Of a stretch of DNA of 20,762 bases, positions 15,615 to 20,762 are shown one piece after another (the first letter of the stretch is position 1; each line of letters opens with the position of its first letter). The notes below the pieces were generated by a model. That model was not told the DNA's origin and ran no database searches. It saw only the letters and a list, made by a program, of their open reading frames with translations. Made by a program: the position numbers and the translations under genes. The DNA comes from DATBFG01 sp036558645 (GTDB lineage: Bacteria > Acidobacteriota > Terriglobia > Terriglobales > Acidobacteriaceae): contig DATBFG010000070.1 of the NCBI GenBank assembly GCA_036558645.1, forward strand, positions 1-20,762, given 5' to 3'.

Positions 15615-16112
15615 ATGGCGAGGAAAATTGACCCCCTGAACAAAAAACAATACGGTGCCGTGACGGCAATGCTCACGGTGGTCGATGTAAGGTCCGCGGT
15701 CAGCTTTTATCAAAAGGCCTTCGGCTTCGTGAAGCGTGGAATCATGAACGGTCCCGATGGCAAGCCAATCCATGCGGAGCTCACGTTGCGAGGCACCACC
15801 TTAATGCTGGGTCCTGAAAACACGACATATGGCGCCCGCAGCGCAAAGACATTGGGTGCCTCGCCTGCAAGCTTGTATCTGATCACGGAAAACGTGGATA
15901 AAACGGTGGCGAAGGCGGTCAAGCTCGGGGCTACCGCGAAAGGACCTGTAGCTGACATGTTTTGGGGCGACCGTTCCGGAACCGTCGTTGATCCCGAAGG
16001 ATACACTTGGATGATTGCCACGCATATCGCGGAACCCACTCCTCAGGAAATGAAACAAAAAATGAAAGAGCAGATGCGTGCCCAAGCAGCTAGCACCGCC
16101 GGTGGGTCCTAA
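15615..16112 (+). CDS. VOC-superfamily (glyoxalase/bleomycin-resistance fold) protein, PhnB-like
   Basis: A 165-aa protein with the paired beta-alpha-beta-beta-beta units of the vicinal oxygen chelate fold. Unit one runs from AMLTVVDVRSAVSFYQKAFG (about 18-37) through GKPIHAELTLRGTTLMLG. Unit two runs from SLYLITENVDKTVAKAVKLG through DMFWGDRSGTVVDPEGYTWM. Candidate metal ligands are the His of IHAEL and acidic residues of the second half; the DPEGYxW pattern is typical. GAAGGAG lies 5 nt before the ATG, a strong start signal. The C-terminal 25 residues are a Lys/Met/Gln/Ala-rich tail (EMKQKMKEQMRAQAAS). These proteins range from glyoxalases and dioxygenases to antibiotic-sequestering proteins; the substrate cannot be read from sequence. 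Expressed alone. Confidence 0.9.
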   Translation: MARKIDPLNKKQYGAVTAMLTVVDVRSAVSFYQKAFGFVKRGIMNGPDGKPIHAELTLRGTTLMLGPENTTYGARSAKTLGASPASLYLITENVDKTVAKAVKLGATAKGPVADMFWGDRSGTVVDPEGYTWMIATHIAEPTPQEMKQKMKEQMRAQAASTAGGS

Positions 16113-16187
16113 GCGACGATCAGCACCTCGACTTTGAAACTCCCAAATCCGGCGGCTGTCCTGCGCAAAAACTCCATGCTGAAAATG

Positions 16188-16200
16188 TGACAGCCTGTCA
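16188..16200. repeat. Perfect 13-bp dyad TGACAGcCTGTCA
   Basis: Two exact 6-bp arms around a single central C, in the spacer between the VOC gene and cassette copy 2. Operator-like in appearance; no regulator gene is adjacent. Confidence 0.4.
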
Positions 16201-16309
16201 CGGTTGAAATCCATATGCTCTCGGAGTTGTAGAAAGCATTAAAGCTGTAAACGACCGCACTGCGCATTCTGAAAACGACCTTTTCTCTACTGCTCCCCAG
16301 ACGGTGTCC

Positions 16310-16654
16310 CTAAGCGAAGGTTCGATGTAACTGAAGGTTTTCTAAATGGCTTACGAGCTGGTCTTTTACTGCCCTTTCCGCCGTCCTTCGCTCACGTTCA
16401 ATGCGTAAAGGGCGAAAGTCCTCTCCCACAGCGGTGTAGCTCTGAAGTCGTCCAAACAGGTTGGTCCGCCAACGGATACTGTGGTGAGCAATTGGAGGCA
16501 AAACATCGGACCTTCCTGCACCGGCACCCGGTTCTGCACGAACAATCGCAAATCGACTTTAATCGCGAAGCTAATCGTGGGATTGCGCGCTTTGATGCCT
16601 CGAAACAGGAAACACCTTCTATCACCGCCTAAAGCCGTCATATGCGAATTGCAT
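16310..16654 (-). pseudogene. Cassette gene A, copy 2, frameshifted
   Basis: Homologue of the intact gene at 7655-8023. From the ATG at 16654 it reads MQFAYDGF, then about 5 nt are missing relative to copy 1 (near 16630-16637) and the frame runs into TGA. The middle (DRRCFLFRGI, VDLRLFVQNRVPVQEGPMFC, LQLLTTVSVGGPTCLD) lies in a second frame. One missing base near 16447-16451 (GTCGTCC where copy 1 has GTCTATCC) moves the rest (LQSYTAVGEDFRPLRIERER) to a third frame, ending at TAG 16310-16312. Gene B lies 18 nt upstream. At least two frame disruptions make it a pseudogene unless the read is wrong; sequencing error is possible for single-base changes. Confidence 0.8.
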
Positions 16655-16672
16655 GCTTCACTCTTTCTTTCT

Positions 16673-16873
16673 TTACGAACCAGGCTTAGTCGGCCGAGAT
16701 CCGGGAAAGAGCTGTCGAAGTTTGCTGAGAGCATCGCTACGTGTATCGCTCGGCGTGTGAGATACCACCATGAAACCTGCTTTACGCCTCAGCAATCGTT
16801 CGATCTCTCGCGGATCTGATTGCCAAACGGCTGGAATTCCGGCTTTTTGGACGATATAGAATTTCGACGCCAT
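16673..16873 (-). CDS. Cassette gene B, copy 2 (intact), unknown function
   Basis: A 66-aa protein with no recognised domain: MASKFYIVQKAGIPAVWQSD, PREIERLLRRKAGFMVVSHT, PSDTRSDALSKLRQLFPGSR, PTKPGS. A short N-terminal strand followed by an acidic/basic helix (REIERLLRR) and a second helix (DALSKLRQL) would make a small alpha/beta unit. AGGA lies 6 nt before the ATG. It starts 24 nt after the stop of the gene C copy and ends 18 nt before the gene A copy, so C-B-A looks like one transcription unit. The decayed stub in copy 1 (8586-8687) aligns collinearly. It is the only member of copy 2 still open. Confidence 0.6.
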   Translation of the reverse strand: MASKFYIVQKAGIPAVWQSDPREIERLLRRKAGFMVVSHTPSDTRSDALSKLRQLFPGSRPTKPGS

Positions 16874-16897
16874 GTTTTTCCTGTTACGCTTTCTGAA

Positions 16898-17235
16898 TCA
16901 AATTCGTTCGGGTGGAGCGGGGAAGTCTTCATATCCGGCAAGCATTTCTTTGGCGTTCACATCATGATGGCCGGGGGAGCTTTTCAAGAAACAAGGTATT
17001 ACACTTTTTCGCGTCCACGCTTTCTTGCTGAGATTAGTAATCAGGCGGCTGTCGCCGCGAACCTCGCCCAGATAGTCACCGGCGCATCCATAAACCTCAT
17101 CGCCTTCCGCGAAGTAGCCAATCTGCCTCCCGTCATGGCCGAACAGGCAATCGGAGCTCCGATAACCGACATACTGGCCGCGCCAGTTCCAAAACCTTTT
17201 GGGTCATCCACGTCCTCTCCTCTCAGTGCGCTCAT
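16898..17235 (-). pseudogene. Cassette gene C, copy 2, frameshifted
   Basis: Homologue of the intact gene at 8688-9035. From ATG 17235 it reads MSALRGEDVDDPKGF. One base is then missing near 17195-17200 relative to copy 1, and the frame leaves the family. In the shifted frame the family sequence resumes: WNWRGQYVGYRSSDCLFGHD, GRQIGYFAEGDEVYGCAGDY, LGEVRG..., NLSKKAWTRK, ...NAKEMLAGYEDFPAPPERI, stopping at TGA 16898-16900. That frame has a stop just upstream and no start codon before the WNW motif, so it cannot be read alone. The C-terminal part is preserved as well as copy 1, so the frameshift is probably recent (or an assembly error). Confidence 0.8.
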
Positions 17236-17482
17236 ATCGGCCTTTCCTTGCTATTCGGCACAGCGCAGAAAATCTCCCGCGAGGGTTTGTTTTTCTAAGA
17301 AGAGGCGTCCAGCGGGTCTGACCTAGTTCAGAGGATCTGAAGAGTGAGCGAAAGTCCTCCTAATCAGGTATGAGTCTATGTCTTGATAATGAGTCGAAAC
17401 GACTACTGCGAGTGAGTGCGGTGTGTCATTGACTCTTCGTCGCAAAATCGAGATACTGCGACCCTAGTCGTGCTCGGGACGG
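17236..17482. other. Gene-free spacer
   Basis: No coding region seen. It separates the divergent cassette copy 2 and the sigma-factor remnant; a minus-strand promoter for the cassette would lie here. Confidence 0.3.
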
Positions 17483-17674
17483 GTGGTGTCGGTGGAGCCC
17501 ACGATCTCATCGCTGGTTGAAGCGATCAAACGAGGCAAGAGTGCTGCAGCAGAGCCTCTCTTCGCTGCACTCTATTCCGAGTTGCACCGCGTCGCCAACG
17601 GGAACTCGCGCGACTCGCCTGCCGGCGAGCCTGAGCGCCACGATGCCGCTTCATCAGGCTTATCTCAACATGGC
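17483..17674 (+). pseudogene. ECF-type RNA polymerase sigma factor, N-terminal fragment
   Basis: From the GTG at 17483 the frame reads MVSVEPTISSLVEAIKRGKS, AAAEPLFAALYSELHRVANG. This is the opening (region 2) of the ECF sigma-like subfamily common in Acidobacteriota and Planctomycetes (TIGR02999 type). After about residue 40 the frame is lost; SLSATMPLHQAYLNMAAR, matching the family's LSATxLLHEAYLNIA motif, continues in another frame. Regions 2.3-4 are missing. At about 17675 the sequence switches to a permease. Dead gene fragment. Confidence 0.75.
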
Positions 17675-18045
17675 CGCTCGATGCATATCTGTTCGGCCGG
17701 CACGAACGCAGGTTCGCGCTCCTCTTAATCGCGGTAGGCGTCGTCTTGCTTGTAGCTTGCGGCAACGTTGCGAATCTATTCCTGGTGCGCGAGGCCTCGA
17801 ACGGAAGCAGGAATTTGCAGTGCGATCAGCGTTGGGAGCTTCACGTACGGCAATCTTGCGCCAGCTCCTCGCCGATAGTCTGCTCACCGCCGTCAGTGGA
17901 TGGGTGCTGGGAGCAGCTCCAAGTGCGCTCCCTGATGAGACCGCTGCTTGCCGTTTTTGCCTGTCGCAGAGTGAGATTCCACGCTTGGATGAGGCCCAAG
18001 GGTCCAAGTGTCTTGCCCGCATCCGTATCACGTATCGAGTTTCTG
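17675..18045 (+). pseudogene. FtsX/MacB-type permease (acidobacterial duplicated orphan permease) fragment
   Basis: The frame at about 17675-17800 reads PLDAYLFGRHERRFALLLIA, VGVVLLVACGNVANLFLVRE, the first transmembrane segment and conserved LLVACxNVANLFLxR motif of these permeases. A frameshift near 17800 moves the continuation KQEFAVRSALGASRTAILRQ, LLADSLLTAVSGWVLGA to another frame, and SEIPRLDEAQ follows near 17968. Intact proteins are about 800 aa with two FtsX domains; only ~120 aa of the centre remain. Upstream MacB domain and everything after are missing. It is joined without a spacer to the sigma-factor fragment. End coordinate approximate. Confidence 0.78.
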
Positions 18046-18320
18046 GAAGCGAGATTGTCTCGAAGCGCCATGCCCGCATCAGCCGGTCACGGTTGGCACC
18101 ATTTCTCACTTCAATGGTTCACCGGGCCTTGACGGCTGAACCCAGCTCTTGTTGGGCTGCATTAAGACCGGCAAGTTACGCTGTGTCCGCCGATTTGTAC
18201 TATTCAATTGTCCGTAAACGGGCCAACCGTTTTCTTAAGGCTGATCGGCGGCGTTCTTCGCCCTGGTGACCAGCAGCTTGGCTGGACCTGAATGCATCGT
18301 GCTGCTGTAAGAATAGGACT
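18046..18320. other. Gene-free stretch downstream of the permease remnant
   Basis: Probably decayed permease sequence plus the leader of the following gene. The plus-strand frame stays open to 18269, but nothing in it is recognisable past about 18045. Confidence 0.3.
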
Positions 18321-18797
18321 ATGCGAAAGAGAATAGTGGAGACGCACCTCGCCAAGCCACGCGGCGAATCGGACCAAGGCTGGCTTGATCTCGAACAGAT
18401 CGCCACCGTGGAGGTAACGTCAGAAGATCCCAGGTTTCCCATTGAATCTGCGTTCGGTCCGAAACGCGAGTTTGGGTGGCGAGCTTCTCAGAAAGGTGAA
18501 CAGCAGATCCGGATTATCTTTGATGAACCTATGTCGCTGCATCGCATTCAACTTCGTTTCCATGAAGCCGAATGCGAGCGAACACAGGAGTTCACACTTC
18601 GATGGTCACCCGCAGCAGGTGAGCCGACGAACGAAATAGTCCGCCAGCAATGGAATTTTAGCCCTGCCGGCTCCACAACGGAAATTGAAGATTATGCGAT
18701 TGACTTGACCGCCGTGTCCGTCCTGGAACTCGCGATTCAGCCCGATCTAGGCCGTCGCGAAGCAGTTGCGACGCTCGCCGCTTGGCATCTGCGCTGA
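18321..18797 (+). CDS. Discoidin-like (F5/8 type C, galactose-binding fold) domain protein
   Basis: A 158-aa protein, single predicted beta-sandwich, without signal peptide. Key stretches are TVEVTSEDPRFPIESAFGP (about 30-48), GWRASQKGEQQIRIIFDEPM (about 52-71), LHRIQLRFHEAECERTQEFT (about 73-92) and VRQQWNFSPAGSTTEIEDYA (about 107-126). The arrangement (a 'deviates from equilibrium' GWRAS turn, hydrophobic IRIIFDEP strand, LxxIxLRF strand) is that of galactose-binding-like/discoidin domains. I recall similar stand-alone proteins with the IVRQQWNFSP motif in soil bacteria, of unknown function. The ATG at 18321 has a weak AGGA about 5 nt upstream. It is intact between a scrapped permease and a dead insertion sequence. 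Ligand unknown. Confidence 0.72.
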   Translation: MRKRIVETHLAKPRGESDQGWLDLEQIATVEVTSEDPRFPIESAFGPKREFGWRASQKGEQQIRIIFDEPMSLHRIQLRFHEAECERTQEFTLRWSPAAGEPTNEIVRQQWNFSPAGSTTEIEDYAIDLTAVSVLELAIQPDLGRREAVATLAAWHLR

Positions 18798-18913
18798 CCC
18801 ATCGCCGCGATGCGGCTGACTTAAAGCGGTAACGTAGATCTGGTCCTGCGAACCTGGCATCGTGATGCTCAGTAATCCAGAATTGGCAGGGTTGTCAGCG
18901 CCGGTGCAAAAGT

Positions 18914-18936
18914 GGCTCTTCCGCACTTTTGGTGCA
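18914..18936 (+). repeat. Left terminal inverted repeat of the ISL3 element
   Basis: Exact reverse complement of 20439-20461. Just outside it, GTGCAAAAGT forms an additional imperfect palindrome with the repeat's own GCACTTTTG. Confidence 0.9.
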
Positions 18937-18938
18937 GC

Positions 18939-20385
18939 CTATGGGGCAGGACCGAAGGATGCTGAAATCGCTGGTGCATAGGGCAGAACGCACGCCCGCA
19001 ACAACGCGAAACCAGAACGGCCGTACATTTCGCGCTTGATCATCTTCAAACGGTTGATTTGCCCTTCCACTTGACCGGTGCTCCAGGAAGTCTCGACTGC
19101 GGCATTGATGACCGAGATATCTTTCTGAAGACCGTACGCGAAACGCACCACAGGTCCAAGTGGGGAGCGCTTGGCCAACTCAGTCCAAGCCACCATTCGC
19201 CAAGCTTCGCAGCTGGCGAGTGCCTCTCGAAAATCGAGCGCCAAGCTGCGCAACAGGAGCGCGTCCGGACAGCAAGTGCCGATTCTGTCAAATAGCTTCT
19301 GCTGCACTTCGGTCATCTGATCGGCGGAGTGAGTGGCAAGAATAGCCGCGTGTTTTGGCGCGATCCGTTGCGGAGCCAACGGCGATTTCGGCTTGCCAGT
19401 CAGGCGCCACGACGAGACGAAGCTCGCCACCATGGATCTCTTACCGGTATATCCGGCCCTGCGAATCTCCTCATAAAGCCGAGTGGCGTTGTGGCAGCCC
19501 TCGTCCCAGCGCTGCCGTAAATACTCGGCGAACCCGGTAACTCTGGCGGGCCTCCGATGCGGTGGTTTTCGTTCCGGAAAGTGACCGGTTCGCAGCCATC
19601 GGCGAACCGTTTAACGTCCAAGGCCCAGCTCGCGGCTGATCAACCTTTGCGTGTAGCCTTTACCGAACAATTCCGCAACTCTCTCGTAGCGTTCCAAACG
19701 TTGTTGCCGGCGTTCCTGTTGCCGCCTCACTGGGAGCGAGTCCCTCCTGTCCGGACTCATGGCCTCGGACCTTGGACCGCCAGCCGCTGGTATTTCCGGC
19801 TCCTCCTCGGGCGGTAATACAAGCTCGCGACTTCGTTCTTCAAATACTCGCTCCACTGCCGACGAGAAATTTAGGATCAGATGGAAGCGGTCGGCCACTT
19901 GCTGTGCATCTGGAGCGCCCAGAGCGGCTCCTTCTGCATACAACCCGCAGCGGTCGCGCGCGATAATCGCGATACCGGGATGCTGCTGCAGCCAGGAGGA
20001 GAAACTTTCACTGGATCGATCAGGCAACAAATCTGCGACACGGTGGAGATCGAGATCCACCAGAATGGTGCCGTAATCCTGTCCCTTGCGCCACGTCCCG
20101 TAATCGCTCACAAAAGATCTTCTGCGGGCAATCTGCGTTCCTGCAGCGGTATCGGTGTGCCGTCACATACAGCTTTACGGCAAGCCACTGCCAGGGCAGA
20201 TCCTGGAGACAGCGGCAATAGCAACTATGAAGTGAATGAGAGACCTCACCGCAAACCGGGCAGATCGGCTTCTGATCCACGGTGACAAACAATCGAAATT
20301 GCCGCTCACTGTATTCCACTCTGTCTAAGATCAAGATCCGAGGGTTTGGCAAAACTTCTTCGCAATGTTTAGGGGGAGGCGCCAT
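18939..20385 (-). pseudogene. ISL3-family transposase, inactivated
   Basis: From ATG 20385: an N-terminal zinc-ribbon (CPVCGEV near residue 42, CRNADCPQKIFCERL near 81), as in ISL3 DNA-binding heads. After CERL about 70 residues are deleted and the frame changes. The catalytic DDE core resumes at about 20090 (TWRKGQDYGTILVDLDLHRV, DLLPDRSS, ADRFHLILN). An in-frame TAA at 19611-19613 interrupts LGLGR*TVRRWLRTGHF; reading continues in the same frame through FAEYLRQRWDEGCHNATRL and ends GQVEGQINRLKMIKREMYGR, SGF at about 19000 (the Glu-containing catalytic motif), stop TAG 18939. With a deletion, a frameshift and a stop codon it cannot move itself, though its ends are intact and could be mobilised in trans. 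Confidence 0.88.
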
Positions 20386-20438
20386 TGCTGGCGCAGGTTA
20401 AAACATTTCAGATTACTTTTGTTTGATACCTTACGCGT

Positions 20439-20461
20439 TGCACCAAAAGTGCGGAAGAGCC
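20439..20461 (-). repeat. Right terminal inverted repeat of the ISL3 element
   Basis: Exact reverse complement of 18914-18936; the transposase head starts 54 bp inside it. Confidence 0.9.
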
Positions 20462-20522
20462 CAGTTCAGATTAGCGAAATCATCCTCCGTGTTGGTGGTG
20501 TCGGTGATGCCACTGAACCGCT

Positions 20523-20555
20523 AAGCCGGCTCTGGCTTTATGCCGGCTTGTCTTT
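20523..20555 (+). terminator. Rho-independent-terminator-like hairpin
   Basis: Perfect 8-bp stem AAGCCGGC/GCCGGCTT (20523-20530, 20542-20549) with an 11-nt loop, followed on the plus strand by GTCTTT. The T-run is short. No gene upstream on the plus strand is recognised, so it may insulate hicA from readthrough or be the end of a gene cut off by the insertion sequence. Confidence 0.5.
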
Positions 20556-20633
20556 AAAGGGCGCTGCAACATGTGTTTTGATACACGGCGCCTAAAATAT
20601 ATCTAAAACGGAACCGCAACGAGCCCCGATCAC

Positions 20634-20762
20634 ATGAAGCTCCACGACATCATCAGGCGCATCGGGAGCGATGGATGGCGTCAAGTCTCCCGATCCGGCC
20701 CCCGTCACCGGCAATTCAAGCATCCAACCAAGCCGGGCTGCATCACGGTGGCTGGCAAGCCG
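20634..20762 (+). CDS. hicA: HicA-type mRNA interferase toxin, N-terminal part (runs off the window)
   Basis: The 43 codons to the window end read MKLHDIIRRIGSDGWRQVSR, SGPRHRQFKHPTKPGCITVA, GKP. This is the HicA/YcfA double-stranded-RNA-binding fold: a first helix, the GWR strand and the (H)RQFKHPTKPG strand with the catalytic His. The usual GSHRQF is replaced by GPRHRQF, one residue longer between Trp and His, but the His is kept. Family members are about 60 aa, so most of it is here; the antitoxin gene hicB normally follows and should begin just beyond the window. HicA cleaves mRNA when not held by HicB. No clear Shine-Dalgarno precedes the ATG. The insertion sequence and terminator-like hairpin upstream mark it as part of the accessory region. 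Confidence 0.85.
   Translation, partial: MKLHDIIRRIGSDGWRQVSRSGPRHRQFKHPTKPGCITVAGKP

Larger units (their letters stand above)
18914..20461. mobile_element. Degenerate ISL3-family insertion sequence
   Basis: About 1,548 bp bounded by a perfect 23-bp inverted repeat, 18914-18936 (GGCTCTTCCGCACTTTTGGT...) and 20439-20461. It holds one minus-strand transposase that is broken (see pseudogene). Size and repeat length fit ISL3. The 8 bases outside each end (GCAAAAGT on the left, CAGTTCAG on the right) do not match, so no target duplication remains; either it was lost or a rearrangement happened after insertion. Confidence 0.88.

Noticed and set aside
18906..20469. Target-site duplication for the ISL3 element
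   Set aside because: The 8-bp flanks GCAAAAGT and CAGTTCAG do not match.

Overview
The window carries a chromosomal replication locus followed by a decaying accessory region. It most likely comes from an Acidobacteriota genome, perhaps Solibacter/Bryobacter-like. That placement is an inference from protein character: an acidobacterial-type duplicated orphan permease fragment next to an ECF sigma fragment, small RRM proteins, an LssY_C protein and several lineage-type small proteins. No 16S rRNA is present to confirm it.

Region 1 (1-5766) is the replication block. gyrB, dnaN and dnaA lie on the minus strand and are transcribed dnaA -> dnaN -> gyrB. recF, which often sits between dnaN and gyrB, is absent. 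Candidate DnaA boxes lie in the dnaA leader (three at exact 11-bp steps, one a perfect TTTTCCACA) and in the dnaA-dnaN gap, so oriC is probably here. dnaA appears to start at a TTG with a strong Shine-Dalgarno.

Region 2 (5767-7463) holds tRNA-Gly(GCC), a fragment of an IS3-type orfA, a cold-shock protein gene, an RRM RNA-binding protein gene and a short basic-protein gene. It looks like an RNA-chaperone/cold-adaptation group with structured leaders.

Region 3 (7655-17235) is accessory DNA bounded by two direct copies of an unrecognised three-gene cassette, called here C-B-A, read on the minus strand. In copy 1 (7655-9035) A and C are intact and B is a stub. In copy 2 (16310-17235) B is intact and A and C are frameshifted. 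Between the copies lie a B12-binding radical SAM gene, an LssY_C-domain gene, a stand-alone CheB methylesterase gene, a second RRM gene, two small conserved-looking genes and a VOC/glyoxalase-fold gene. RRM followed by A-B-C occurs in the same order on both sides, which suggests an old segmental duplication.

Region 4 (17236-20762) is a scrapyard and junction. It has an ECF sigma factor start fused to the middle of an FtsX/MacB-type permease (both broken), an intact small galactose-binding-fold-like gene, and a degenerate ISL3-family insertion sequence with 23-bp perfect terminal inverted repeats. A rho-independent-terminator-like hairpin and the start of a hicA toxin gene follow, the latter running off the window.
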